Of a stretch of 64,000 nucleotides of DNA, positions 14,938 to 23,965 are shown in pieces. How positions within the stretch are numbered: position 1 is the stretch's first letter; every line of letters begins with the position of its first letter. The notes beneath the pieces were generated by a model. It was not told the DNA's origin, did not search any database, and worked only from the letters and a program-made list of their open reading frames with translations. The position numbers and the translations under genes were made by a program. This DNA comes from Beijerinckia sp. 28-YEA-48 (GTDB lineage Bacteria; Pseudomonadota; Alphaproteobacteria; Rhizobiales; Beijerinckiaceae), in the NCBI RefSeq assembly GCF_900104955.1, contig NZ_FNSI01000001.1, positions 2,886,001 to 2,950,000 of the forward strand. The letters run 5' to 3'.

Positions 14938-16566
14938 ATGCTGGGGCTCATGCAGGATTGGCCGCTGCTCATACCAAAAATCATTGATCATGCAGCAAAA
15001 CAGCATGGCACACGCGAGGTCGTGACACGCTCCGTCGAGGGGCCGATCGTGCGCACCGACTATGCCGCCATCCGCGCCCGCGCCCTGAAGGTCGCGCAGC
15101 GACTGACACGGGAGGGCGTGCGCCCGGGCGACCGCATTGCAACACTGGCCTGGAACACCGCCCGCCATCTTGAAACCTGGTATGGCATCACCGGCGCCGG
15201 CGCCATTTACCACACGGTTAATCCGCGGCTGTTTCCCGAGCAGATCGTCTGGATCGTCAACCATGCGGAAGATCGCATGGTGCTGGTCGATCCGACATTC
15301 GTGCCCTTGCTGGAGGCCATCGCCAGCCGGCTGCCGACGGTCGAACGCTATGTCGTCCTCACCGATGCGGCGCATATGCCCAAGACCGCCCTCAAAAACG
15401 CCGTCGCCTATGAGGATTGGATTGGCGAATGCGACGGCGACTTTCGCTGGCTTGAGCTGGATGAGCGCTCCGCCGCCGGCCTCTGCTACACCTCGGGCAC
15501 GACGGGAGACCCCAAGGGCGTGCTCTACTCGCATCGTTCCAACGTGCTGCATGGGCTCGCCGCCAGCATGATGGACTGCCTGGCGATCAGCGCCAACACG
15601 ACGATCCTACCGATCGTGCCGCTGTTCCATGCCAATTCCTGGTCGATCGCCTTTTCGGCGCCGATGGTGGGCGCGAAAATGGTGATGCCGGGGCCGAAGC
15701 TCGACGGCGCTTCCGTTTATGAACTTCTGGAAACGGAGCAAGTGACCTGTACGGCGGGCGTGCCAACCGTGTGGGCCATGCTGCTGCAATATTTGGAGAA
15801 GGAGAACAAAACTTTCTCCACCCTAAAACGCCTGGTGATCGGCGGCTCGGCCGCGCCGCGCGCCATGATCGAAGCGTTCGAAAAGCGCTATGGCGTCGAG
15901 GTCATTCACGCCTGGGGCATGACCGAAATGAGCCCGCTCGGGACGGTCTGTTCCATCAAGCCCGTCGTCAGTGGATTGAAGGGCGATGCGCTTTACGATC
16001 TCAAAAGCAAACAGGGCCACACCCCGTTCATGATCGAGATGAAGATCACCGATGACGAGGGCAAGGAACTGCCGTGGGACGGCAAGACCTTTGGCCGCCT
16101 CAAAGTGGCGGGACCGGCGGTGGTGAAAGCCTATTACCGCGGCGAAGGCAGTGTCCTCGACGACAGAGGCTTTTTCGATACGGGCGACGTCGCCACGATC
16201 GATGAGCACGGTTATATGGCCATCACCGATCGCTCGAAGGACGTGATCAAATCGGGCGGCGAATGGATTTCGTCGATCGATCTGGAGAACATCGCCTGCG
16301 GCCATCCCGATGTGGCCGAGGCGGCTGTTATCGGCATCCGCCATCCAAAATGGGACGAGCGGCCGCTGCTGGTCGTGGTGCAAAAGCCTGACCATACGGT
16401 CGACAAGGCGGCGCTTTTGGCCTTCCTGTCAGGCAAGATCGCCAAATGGTGGATGCCCGACGACGTCCAAATCGTCAGCGAAATCCCCCATACGGCGACG
16501 GGAAAGATCAATAAAGTGCGGCTGCGCGAGCAATTTGTCGACTACCGGCTGCCGACCGCTGTGTAG
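14938..16566 (+). CDS. AMP-forming acyl-CoA synthetase (AlkK/FadD-like)
   Basis: Adenylate-forming enzyme of 542 residues that should activate a carboxylic acid with ATP and CoA. Core motifs are YTSGTTGDPKGVLYSH (184-199), the acyl-binding VPLFHANSW, the A5 motif HAWGMTEMSPLG, the A7 segment FFDTGDVATIDEHGYMAITDRSKDVIKSGG and the A10 lysine region HTATGKINKVRLRE. The layout is that of medium/long-chain synthetases of the AlkK type rather than acetyl-CoA synthetase. A GGAGGG ribosome site precedes the ATG. The following radical SAM gene is 127 bases away, so co-transcription is uncertain. Confidence 0.9.
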   Translation: MLGLMQDWPLLIPKIIDHAAKQHGTREVVTRSVEGPIVRTDYAAIRARALKVAQRLTREGVRPGDRIATLAWNTARHLETWYGITGAGAIYHTVNPRLFPEQIVWIVNHAEDRMVLVDPTFVPLLEAIASRLPTVERYVVLTDAAHMPKTALKNAVAYEDWIGECDGDFRWLELDERSAAGLCYTSGTTGDPKGVLYSHRSNVLHGLAASMMDCLAISANTTILPIVPLFHANSWSIAFSAPMVGAKMVMPGPKLDGASVYELLETEQVTCTAGVPTVWAMLLQYLEKENKTFSTLKRLVIGGSAAPRAMIEAFEKRYGVEVIHAWGMTEMSPLGTVCSIKPVVSGLKGDALYDLKSKQGHTPFMIEMKITDDEGKELPWDGKTFGRLKVAGPAVVKAYYRGEGSVLDDRGFFDTGDVATIDEHGYMAITDRSKDVIKSGGEWISSIDLENIACGHPDVAEAAVIGIRHPKWDERPLLVVVQKPDHTVDKAALLAFLSGKIAKWWMPDDVQIVSEIPHTATGKINKVRLREQFVDYRLPTAV

Positions 16567-16693
16567 GCCGGCGAAAGACGAGCAGAAGACTGCGGCGCGC
16601 CCGCCAGTTGCGCCGCAGCATATTCGCGGGCATGATGCAACCCTCAAGGTGCAGCCAGTCGCTGGAAACGCGAGCTGACAACGGAGAAATATC

Positions 16694-18316
16694 ATGAGCC
16701 GTCGTATTCGCGTGCTGATGATTTTCCCGCGTTTTAACCCACACTCGTTCTGGAGTTACGAGGGCGCGGTTGAAGTGCTCGGGGCCAAATATCCCGCGGC
16801 CCCGCTTGGCATGATCACGCTGGCCGCGCTGCTGCCGGCCGCGTGGGACATTCGGCTGATCAACCGCAATACGGACACGCTGGAAGAGCATGACCTCGAC
16901 TGGCCCGACATGGTGATGACGGGCGGCATGCTTTCGCAGCAGAACGATGCCCTGGATCTGATCGAGCGCTGCCGCGCGCGCAACCTGCCGGTGGTGGTCG
17001 GTGGACCCGATGCCACATCGAGCCCGCACATCTATGACCGCGCTGATTTCCAGGTGCTCGGCGAAGTCGAAGACATCATCGGTGATTTCGTCGCCGCGTG
17101 GGACAACGGTGAACGCCAGGGGCGTTTCATAGCACCACGCTTCCAGGTCAACGTGACGAAAACGCCGATCCCGCGTTTCGACCTGCTGAAGTTCAAGGAC
17201 TATCTTTATATCGGCCTGCAGTTTTCGCGCGGCTGCCCGTTCACCTGCGAGTTCTGCGACATCATCGAACTCTATGGCCGCAATCCGCGCGCCAAGACCG
17301 CCGATCAAATGCTGGCTGAGCTCGATCGGCTTTACGAACTTGGCTATCGCGGCCATCTCGATTTCGTCGATGACAATCTCATCGGCAACAAGAAGGCCGT
17401 CAAAGCGTTCCTGCCGCATCTCATCGCCTGGCAGAAACGCCGCCACTTTCCCTTCACCTTCTCGACCGAGGCCTCGCTCAACATCGCCGACGATCCGGTG
17501 TTGATGACCATGATGCGTGAAGCGAACTTCTTCGGCTTCTTCGTCGGTATTGAAAGCCCGGATCCCGAAACCCTGATCCAGATGGCGAAGAAGCAGAACA
17601 TCAAGCACGAGATCTACGAGAGCGTGCACAAGATCTACGCCCAAGGCATGATTCTGTTTCCCGGCTTCATCGTCGGCTTCGATTCCGAAAAGCAAAGTGT
17701 CGCCGACGGCATCATGCAATGTATCGAGGATGCCGCTCTGCCGATGGGCATGCTCGGCCTGCTCTATGCCCTGCCCGGCACCCAGCTGACGCGGCGGCTC
17801 GCCAAGGAAGGCCGTTTGCATCCGGAGACCGGCCATGATGTCGACAGCCGACAGGGCGATTTCGCGCTGTCTGGACTGAATTTCGAGACATCACGACCGC
17901 GCGCCGAGATTCTGCGGGATTTCGCCGGCGTCCTGCGCCGCCTCTACGAACCGAAAGCCTATTTCGCCCGGTTGCGGCGGGCCGTTGTGCCGATGCAACG
18001 GGTGAAATTACCGGCCTGGATCGCGATCCGCGACTCGCTGCGAGAGATCGATCGGTTTTTCAAGATCATGTGGGAAGTGACCGTGCATCGGCCCGACATG
18101 CGCTGGCCGGTGTGGAAGCTGATCATCGAATGTCTGGTGCGCAACCCAAGCGCCATCCGTAACATCATGGTCATGGTGGTGTTCTACCTGTATCTTGCGC
18201 CGCTTAGCCGATTCTGGATCGGCGAAACTGAACGGCAGATCGAGGCCATAGAATCCGGCCGCTGGCAGGCCCCGCTTGCAATGAGCGCCCCGACACTGGC
18301 GCCGGCGCCCGTCTAA
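16694..18316 (+). CDS. B12-binding-domain radical SAM protein (DUF4070 type)
   Basis: A 540-residue iron-sulfur protein. The N-terminal 140 residues form a cobalamin-binding-like Rossmann domain (PLGMITLAALLPAAWDIRLINRN, VVVGGPDATSSPHIYD). The radical SAM cluster motif is CPFTCEFC with Cys181, Cys185 and Cys188. The segment GFIVGFDSEKQS and the long C-terminal helical part fit the DUF4070-containing COG1032 group, whose members are mostly of unknown substrate. A hydrophobic stretch near residues 495-508 (NIMVMVVFYLYLAPLS) suggests membrane contact. It lacks the B12-domain wording usual in hopanoid methylase HpnP, so that name is not used. It is 45 bases upstream of a DUF898 membrane protein gene. 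Confidence 0.82.
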   Translation: MSRRIRVLMIFPRFNPHSFWSYEGAVEVLGAKYPAAPLGMITLAALLPAAWDIRLINRNTDTLEEHDLDWPDMVMTGGMLSQQNDALDLIERCRARNLPVVVGGPDATSSPHIYDRADFQVLGEVEDIIGDFVAAWDNGERQGRFIAPRFQVNVTKTPIPRFDLLKFKDYLYIGLQFSRGCPFTCEFCDIIELYGRNPRAKTADQMLAELDRLYELGYRGHLDFVDDNLIGNKKAVKAFLPHLIAWQKRRHFPFTFSTEASLNIADDPVLMTMMREANFFGFFVGIESPDPETLIQMAKKQNIKHEIYESVHKIYAQGMILFPGFIVGFDSEKQSVADGIMQCIEDAALPMGMLGLLYALPGTQLTRRLAKEGRLHPETGHDVDSRQGDFALSGLNFETSRPRAEILRDFAGVLRRLYEPKAYFARLRRAVVPMQRVKLPAWIAIRDSLREIDRFFKIMWEVTVHRPDMRWPVWKLIIECLVRNPSAIRNIMVMVVFYLYLAPLSRFWIGETERQIEAIESGRWQAPLAMSAPTLAPAPV

Positions 18317-18361
18317 GCGAAGCTGTTGCCTCGATCATCGCGGGATATAAACGGGCTGGGT

Positions 18362-19618
18362 ATGACCGATCAATTGACTACAGCGCGCGCGCAAGCCCCC
18401 GCTGACCGAATTACGTTCCTGCGCGATGGCCGTCGCTTCCTGCATCTTCTGGTGCGCGGCGCGCTGTTGCAGCTTGTCACCTTCGGTTTCTATCGCTTCT
18501 GGCTGACAACGGACCTGCGCCGGCACCTGTGGTCGCGCACCGCGCTGAACGGCGAGAACTTCGAATACACCGGCCGTGGACGCGAGCTGCTGGTCGGCTT
18601 TCTGATCGCGCTCGCCATTCTGGTGCCGATCTATCTGGTGATTTTCCTGATCGGTCTCTGGCTCGAGCAATTGCGCGCTTTCTCGTCGCTGCTGCTCATC
18701 CTGTTCATGTATCTGTTCGGACAATTCGCGCTGTACCGGGCGCGGCGCTACCGGCTGTCGCGCACGGTGTGGCGCGGCGTGCGCTTCTGGATGACAGGAT
18801 CAGGCTGGGCCTATGCGCTGCGCGCCTTCGGCTGGCAGATCCTCGTCGTGCTGTCGCTTGGGCTCGTCTATCCGTGGTACGCGCGCTGGCGTGAAAGCTT
18901 CAAGATGCGCAACACCTATTATGGCGACGCGCCCGGCGCCTTCGAGGGGCGCGGCGGCCAGTTCTTCAAGCGCGGCATCGGCCTATGGCTGCTGACCGTC
19001 GGCGGACTGATCGCTCTTCTGGCAGGCACAGCCGCTTTCGACTGGATCAAACTGGCCGGCGACGAGAAAGACCTCCCGATCGCGGCCACCTTTGGCTATG
19101 GCGCGGCAGTGGTGCTCTGGTTCATCGCGTCACTCATCGCCTATCCTTATTTCAGAGCGCTCGAATGGCGCTGGTGGGCGCAGGGCGTGCGCCTCGGCAA
19201 CGTCTCGATGAACTCGACATTGCGTGGCGGGCAATTTCTGCGGCTTTATCTGCGGACCATCGGCTGGGCGCTCCTGCTCCTCATCGGCTGGTTGATCGTC
19301 GGTGCGCTCCTCGCCCTCATCGTTCATCTAGGTTTGGGCGACCTCAAACTTCTGATGAGTGAAACCGCCGGCCGGATGAAATCGCCAGGCATTTTCCACA
19401 TCGCCATCCTGGTCGCAGCAGCCCTCTTCTATCTCTTGATCCTCATGTCCTTCGGCATCGTGCAGCGCTTCTTTGGCATGCATGAAATCTGGCGGGCGGT
19501 GGTTGAATCTCTCACCGTCGCGGGCGTCGCCTCCTTGGAGGGGGTGGCCCAGCGAGGCGACGCAGCAAGCGCGCTTGGCGAGGGACTTGCCGACAGCCTC
19601 GATATTGGTGGATTCTAA
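18362..19618 (+). CDS. DUF898 (YjgN-like) multi-pass membrane protein
   Basis: A 418-residue inner-membrane protein with about eight to ten hydrophobic segments. DUF898 features are repeated aromatic/glycine motifs such as LVTFGFYRFWLTTDLRRHLW and LGLVYPWYARWRESFKMRNT, each followed by YGD/ENFEYTGRG-like strands. Function of the family is unknown. It lies five bases before an M48 peptidase gene on the same strand; this pairing suggests the two act together at the membrane. An upstream TTG/ATG extension of 12 codons is possible, but the ATG used gives a normal cytoplasmic N-terminus. Confidence 0.82.
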   Translation: MTDQLTTARAQAPADRITFLRDGRRFLHLLVRGALLQLVTFGFYRFWLTTDLRRHLWSRTALNGENFEYTGRGRELLVGFLIALAILVPIYLVIFLIGLWLEQLRAFSSLLLILFMYLFGQFALYRARRYRLSRTVWRGVRFWMTGSGWAYALRAFGWQILVVLSLGLVYPWYARWRESFKMRNTYYGDAPGAFEGRGGQFFKRGIGLWLLTVGGLIALLAGTAAFDWIKLAGDEKDLPIAATFGYGAAVVLWFIASLIAYPYFRALEWRWWAQGVRLGNVSMNSTLRGGQFLRLYLRTIGWALLLLIGWLIVGALLALIVHLGLGDLKLLMSETAGRMKSPGIFHIAILVAAALFYLLILMSFGIVQRFFGMHEIWRAVVESLTVAGVASLEGVAQRGDAASALGEGLADSLDIGGF

Positions 19619-19623
19619 CCGCC

Positions 19624-20727
19624 ATGCAGCAAGGCCCTGCCACATTCTACGATGGACTCACGAACAAGCCGCACACTGTAATTGTGCGGCTTGGGCATAC
19701 GCTGGAGATCGTCGAGGACGACCGAGTGCTCGCCGGCTGGCCCTATGAATGGGTGCGGCGCGCCGACTCGTCGGACGGCAGCTTTCGCCTGCGCACCCTG
19801 AATGGCGCCCAACTGGCGCGTCTGATCATGCCCGACGATTTTTTCGCCGCGCAGCTGCGCAAGGCTTGCCCGCGCCTGGACGTCGAGGACACGACGTCAG
19901 GAACCGCCACCGGCCGCATCGTTGCCTGGTCGCTTGCCGCCGCTGTGTCGCTGATCTTGACCGGGCTCTACGGCATTCCTTACGTGGCCGATAAGCTGAC
20001 GCCGATGATGCCGATGACCTTTGAAAACTATCTCGGCGAAGCAACTGACAAGCAAGTCGGCACGATTTTCAATACGAGCGCTTGCGACACTCCCGAAGGC
20101 TCCGCCGCCTTCCGCAAGCTGATCGGCAAAATCGTGGCGCCGGCTGAACTGCCCGTCGCCGTGCGCGCCAGCGTGGTGCGCTCGGGCATTCCCAATGCCA
20201 TCGCTTTGCCTGGCGGCAAGGTCTATCTGTTTCGCGGCCTGCTTGACAAAGCGCAAAGCCCTGACGAGATCGCCGGCGTGCTGGCACATGAGCTCGGCCA
20301 TGTGAAACATCGCGACAGCATGCGCATTCTCCTCCAGGCAGGCGGCACGTCCTTCCTGCTTGGCCTGCTGTTTGGTGACGTCACCGGATCGGGCGCGGCG
20401 ATCTATGCGGCGAAAACGCTGACCAACGCCTCCTATACGCGCGATGCCGAACGCAATGCCGATGGCCTCGCCATCGAAGTGATGCAAAGCCTCGGCCGCT
20501 CGCCCAAGCCCCTGGGCGAACTACTGCTACGGGTGACGGGCCCGGAAGATCGTGGCCTGATGAACTTTGTCGCCAGTCACCCCTTGTCGGAAGAACGGTT
20601 GCAGCGGATGGCTGCCGCCGCCCCAGCAACCGCTGGACCGCCGATCCTGAGCGAGGCAGAGTGGCAAAGCCTGAAACAGATCTGCGGGCCCGCGAAACCA
20701 AGCGATAAGACGAACGATAAAACATGA
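19624..20727 (+). CDS. M48-family membrane metallopeptidase
   Basis: Zinc endopeptidase of 367 residues. The N-terminal ~90 residues form a small beta-rich domain, followed by one transmembrane helix (about 98-119) and the M48 domain. The zinc site is HELGH at 222-226, with the third ligand in YTRDAERNADGLA. NAIALPGGKVYLFRGLL is the strand typical of Oma1/YcaL-like members. The catalytic domain is probably periplasmic. It follows the DUF898 gene by five bases and overlaps the next gene by four, so the three form one translation unit. It likely takes part in membrane-protein quality control (inference). Confidence 0.88.
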   Translation: MQQGPATFYDGLTNKPHTVIVRLGHTLEIVEDDRVLAGWPYEWVRRADSSDGSFRLRTLNGAQLARLIMPDDFFAAQLRKACPRLDVEDTTSGTATGRIVAWSLAAAVSLILTGLYGIPYVADKLTPMMPMTFENYLGEATDKQVGTIFNTSACDTPEGSAAFRKLIGKIVAPAELPVAVRASVVRSGIPNAIALPGGKVYLFRGLLDKAQSPDEIAGVLAHELGHVKHRDSMRILLQAGGTSFLLGLLFGDVTGSGAAIYAAKTLTNASYTRDAERNADGLAIEVMQSLGRSPKPLGELLLRVTGPEDRGLMNFVASHPLSEERLQRMAAAAPATAGPPILSEAEWQSLKQICGPAKPSDKTNDKT

Positions 20728-21260
20728 CCAACGACAACGAACTCGACATGATCGTGCCCGGCCGCGCCTGCGGCTCCTGCACCATGTGCTGCAAGGTTCT
20801 CTACATCACCGATTTCGCCAAGCCGGCCGGCCGCTGGTGCAGCCACGTCAAGCCGGGGACAGGCTGTACGATCTACGAACAGCGGCCCCAGACGTGCCGC
20901 ACCTTCCTGTGCAAATGGCTGCAGGACGAGAATATGGGCGACGAATGGAAGCCGGAACGGTCGAAATTCGTCATTTCCCAGATGACCGAGGGCGGCAATC
21001 TCCTGATCGCCGTCGATCCGAATTTCGCCAATGCCTGGCGCCGCCCCCCCTATTTCGCCGTCATCCATCGTTGGATTCTCGATGGCGCCGCGCAAGGCCG
21101 TTTCGTCTTCGTGCGCATCGGCGAACGCTGCCTGGCCTTGCTGCCTGACGGCGAACGCGACCTTGGCGCGGTCAGCCCGCAGGACCACATCACGGTGTCG
21201 CGCCAGGCGGGGCCGGCCGGCCCTGTTTTCACCGCGACGGTGCATCGGAATGCGGCCTGA
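20724..21260 (+). CDS. YkgJ-family cysteine-cluster protein
   Basis: A 178-residue cytoplasmic protein with the Zn/Fe-chelating Cys cluster of the YkgJ family: C16-x2-C19-x2-CC(22-23), C39, C48, C58 and C63. The wording CGSCTMCCKVL, HVKPGTGCTIYEQRP and CRTFLCKW is typical. The C-terminal half is a beta-rich segment without recognised motifs. The metal and reaction are unknown for this family; some relatives may bind Fe-S or zinc. It overlaps the M48 peptidase stop by four bases (ATGA), so the two are coupled. Confidence 0.78.
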   Translation: MTNDNELDMIVPGRACGSCTMCCKVLYITDFAKPAGRWCSHVKPGTGCTIYEQRPQTCRTFLCKWLQDENMGDEWKPERSKFVISQMTEGGNLLIAVDPNFANAWRRPPYFAVIHRWILDGAAQGRFVFVRIGERCLALLPDGERDLGAVSPQDHITVSRQAGPAGPVFTATVHRNAA

Positions 21261-21298
21261 CCCAAAGACGGTAGGCAGCGGCATAAGGATTTAGCCGG

Positions 21299-22075
21299 AT
21301 GCGGCGGCTCATTCTTGAGGAACCGAATTCAGCGTCGGCCATCTGGGCCCGGCGGCTGGCGGTTTTCGCCATCGCGCTAGCCGGCATGGCGGTTATTCTG
21401 GTGCGCACCCGCGCGGCCGATGCCACGGCTGGCCTATCGGTTTTGGGCGCTGCGATCTTCCTCGCCTGCGCCTCCTTGCTGCTCGCAGGCGCCGCAGCCG
21501 TCACCATCTGGCGCATGGGGCTGCGCGGTGTCGGCATCGCCGTCGCCGCCGTCTTTCTGGCGCTCATCGTGCTCGCCTATCCGGGCTGGCTGGCGGTGCA
21601 AGCCGTGCGGCTGCCGGTGCTCAACGATATTTCGACCGACATCAACGACCCGCCCGCCTTCGCCCGTTCGGCGCGAGCACTGCGCGGACGTGGCGGCTTC
21701 GTCCCGCCCGACGTCCCCGCCGAGCGCCGCCTGGCGCAGCGGCGCGCCTATCCCACCATACAGCCGATCAATATCGACCTTGAGCCAGAGGAGGTTTATC
21801 AGCTCGTGCTGCGCGCGGCGGCGGCACTCCACTGGCAGGTCGTCGACCAGGTTCCTCCCGGCGGGCGCGCTGGCATCGGCCGGGTGGATGCTGTCGACCG
21901 CTCGGTGATCATGGGCCTGCCCGACGACATCACCGTGCGCATCCGCCCGCTCGCGGCGCAGACGCGCATCGACATCCGCTCCGCTTCGCGCGTCGGCCGC
22001 CACGATTTCGGCGCCAACGCCAGTCGCATCCAGCGGTTCAGCCAGGAAATGCAAACCCAGCTCGACGCCCGGTAA
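21299..22075 (+). CDS. DUF1499 domain membrane protein
   Basis: A 258-residue protein with three hydrophobic segments in the first ~105 residues (ARRLAVFAIALAGMAVIL, a central pair around 45-70, and GIAVAAVFLALIVLAYPGW). A soluble DUF1499 domain follows, marked by NDISTDINDPPAF near its start and IDIRSASRVGRHDFGANASR near its end. Function of the family is unknown. It is 38 bases downstream of the YkgJ-family gene, probably in the same operon. A short hairpin at 22077-22100 follows its stop. Confidence 0.8.
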   Translation: MRRLILEEPNSASAIWARRLAVFAIALAGMAVILVRTRAADATAGLSVLGAAIFLACASLLLAGAAAVTIWRMGLRGVGIAVAAVFLALIVLAYPGWLAVQAVRLPVLNDISTDINDPPAFARSARALRGRGGFVPPDVPAERRLAQRRAYPTIQPINIDLEPEEVYQLVLRAAAALHWQVVDQVPPGGRAGIGRVDAVDRSVIMGLPDDITVRIRPLAAQTRIDIRSASRVGRHDFGANASRIQRFSQEMQTQLDAR

Positions 22076-22076
22076 C

Positions 22077-22100
22077 CGCTGTATTCAAAAAGATACAGCG
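22077..22100 (+). terminator. Possible weak terminator hairpin
   Basis: Seven-bp perfect stem CGCTGTA / TACAGCG with a ten-base A-rich loop, directly after the DUF1499 stop and 33 bases before the methyltransferase start. The T-run is poor (TTGCTAT), so it may only attenuate. Confidence 0.4.
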
Positions 22101-22133
22101 TTGCTATAGGAGCGTGTTCACTTCGGAGCTGGA

Positions 22134-22961
22134 ATGACCGCACAAACATCGCCCCAGACATCGACCTATGTCGCCACGAGCGGCGCGGCTTATCAACGCT
22201 TTCTCGGGCGCTGGACGGAATCGCTGGCGCGCGAATTCGCCAGCTTCGCGCCACCCGCCGGAGGCGGACCTTTGCTCGATGCCGGCTGCGGCACCGGCAG
22301 CCTCGCCCTCGAACTGGCGCGGCGCTTTCCCGATCGCGCCGTCCATGGCGTCGACGTGGCGCAGCCCTACGTGGATTATGCCAACGCACGCGCAAGCGAA
22401 GGCCGGCCGATCTTCGCCAAGGCCAGCGCCACCGACCTGCCTTTCAGCGATGCGACATTCGCGGCGAGCTATGCACAGCTGGTGATCAATTTCATCCCGC
22501 AGCCACAGCAGGCACTCTCTGAGATGATCCGCGTCACCAAGCCTGGCGGCGCTGTCTCGGCAACGATCTGGGATTTTCGCGGTGGCCTTGTCTATCAACG
22601 TCTGTTCTGGGATGCGGCGTCAGGCGTCGATCCAGGCGCCGGCGCGGCGCGCGACAAACATTTCTCGACACCGCTCGCCAAACTCGATCCGCTGTTGGCG
22701 CTGTGGCGGCAGTCACCGCTGCGCGACGTGCGTTTTGCCTCCCTGCACACGCGCATGGATTACGCCAGCTTCGACGATTACTGGGAGCCCTTGACCGGCG
22801 GACAAGGACCCGTCGGCGTCTATATCGATGCTCTTGCTCCAGCCCTGCGCGACAATATCCGCGACCATGTGCGACAGGCCTATCTGGCCGGCGATCCCGA
22901 TGGCCCGCGCTCCATGGTGGCGACGGCCTGGGCCGTTTCCGGGCTCAGGCCGCAAGATTGA
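22134..22961 (+). CDS. Class I SAM-dependent methyltransferase
   Basis: A 275-residue UbiE/Methyltransf_11-type enzyme. Motif I is LLDAGCGTGSLALELA, the acidic end of strand 2 is VHGVDVAQPYVDYA, and motif post-I is ASATDLPFSDATFAASYAQLVINF, followed by MIRVTKPGGAVSATIWD. The substrate is unknown; the last ~100 residues are variable in this family and give no hint. GGAGCTGGA precedes the ATG. It converges on an orphan Bug-type binding-protein gene one base away, with no room for a separate terminator. Confidence 0.85.
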   Translation: MTAQTSPQTSTYVATSGAAYQRFLGRWTESLAREFASFAPPAGGGPLLDAGCGTGSLALELARRFPDRAVHGVDVAQPYVDYANARASEGRPIFAKASATDLPFSDATFAASYAQLVINFIPQPQQALSEMIRVTKPGGAVSATIWDFRGGLVYQRLFWDAASGVDPGAGAARDKHFSTPLAKLDPLLALWRQSPLRDVRFASLHTRMDYASFDDYWEPLTGGQGPVGVYIDALAPALRDNIRDHVRQAYLAGDPDGPRSMVATAWAVSGLRPQD

Positions 22962-22962
22962 G

Positions 22963-23934
22963 CTATTGCTGCTCGAGCTTCACGCGGCCCGACGCCAAGA
23001 GATCGCGAAAGATCACCTGCTCCTTCACGACAGCCGCAGGCATGGCTTCGGGCGCGCTGGCGACCACCGTATAGCCCTGCGTTGCAAGCATATTGAGCAC
23101 TTCCGGCCGTTTTAAAGCGGACAGGAAAGCAGCATTGACTTTCGCGGTCAGTGCCTTCGACATGCCGGGAGGCCCCATGAAGCCGAGCCAGCCGGCGGCA
23201 ACCGCCTGCTTCACGCCAACCTCGTTCAGGCTCGGCGCGCCGGGATAGATGTCCCAGGCGTTCTGCGCCGACACGGCGAGGATCTTGATCTTGCCGTCGT
23301 CGGCCAGCCCCTTACCGGCGCCGGTGACGAGGGTGAAGTCAACAATGCCAGCGAGAAGATCGGTTGTAGCCGGTGCTTCGCCGCGATAAGGTACGTGCAG
23401 CGCGCTGACACCTGCTTCCTTCAAAATCGCCTCGGACCAGAAGTGATAAGATGTGCCGGCGCCGGCCGAACTGTAGGTGAGCTGGCCAGACTTGGCTTTC
23501 GCCGATGTCATCAAATCCTGGAAGCTTTTCGCCTGGGTCTTTTGCGGATTGATGGCGAAGCCGAAATAGGTTTCGACCGCAATGGTGATCGGCGTGTATT
23601 TCTTGTCGAGATCGGCATATTTCGGATCAGTGATCGGCAGCAACGACAGCAGGGCCGGCACAGCCAAGGCGAGCGTATAGCCATCGGGCTCGGCGCGGAT
23701 GAGTTGATCGAGCGCGATGCGGCCGCTGGCCCCGGTGCGATTTTCGACGACGACGGATTGCTTGAGTTCCGTGCTCGCCTGGGTCGCGACGGCGCGGGCC
23801 ACCGCATCGGCGACGCCGCCGGCCGGATAAGGCACGAGAATGGTCACCGTGCGTGCGGGCCAATCCTGCGCCATCGCCGATGCGCTGACGAGCGTGGCGG
23901 CAGCCAGCGTCAGGCCAATGCAAAACTTCTTCAT
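22963..23934 (-). CDS. Orphan Bug/TctC-family periplasmic binding protein
   Basis: A 323-residue tripartite-tricarboxylate-type solute receptor. A signal peptide (ALAAATLVSASAMAQ, cut about residue 22) precedes the family start DWPARTVTILVPYPAGGVADAVAR. GAGTSYHFWSEAILKEAGVSALHVPYRGEAPATTDLLAG is the ligand-binding core. No TctA/TctB membrane genes are nearby, so it is an orphan receptor. It lies downstream on the same strand as two alpha/beta hydrolase genes and a dioxygenase gene, and may bind an aromatic acid used by that cluster (inference). Confidence 0.85.
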   Translation of the reverse strand: MKKFCIGLTLAAATLVSASAMAQDWPARTVTILVPYPAGGVADAVARAVATQASTELKQSVVVENRTGASGRIALDQLIRAEPDGYTLALAVPALLSLLPITDPKYADLDKKYTPITIAVETYFGFAINPQKTQAKSFQDLMTSAKAKSGQLTYSSAGAGTSYHFWSEAILKEAGVSALHVPYRGEAPATTDLLAGIVDFTLVTGAGKGLADDGKIKILAVSAQNAWDIYPGAPSLNEVGVKQAVAAGWLGFMGPPGMSKALTAKVNAAFLSALKRPEVLNMLATQGYTVVASAPEAMPAAVVKEQVIFRDLLASGRVKLEQQ

Positions 23935-23965
23935 CCCATCCCCCGAATAAGTTTGGTCCGTTACG

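Noticed and set aside
16694-18316. Hopanoid C-2 methylase HpnP
   Set aside because: The B12-domain sequence and C-terminal part do not look like HpnP as I know it, and no hopanoid genes are nearby; only the general family is supported.
22963-23934. Complete tripartite tricarboxylate transporter
   Set aside because: Only the receptor gene is present here and at 50527-51501; no TctA or TctB membrane genes are adjacent.
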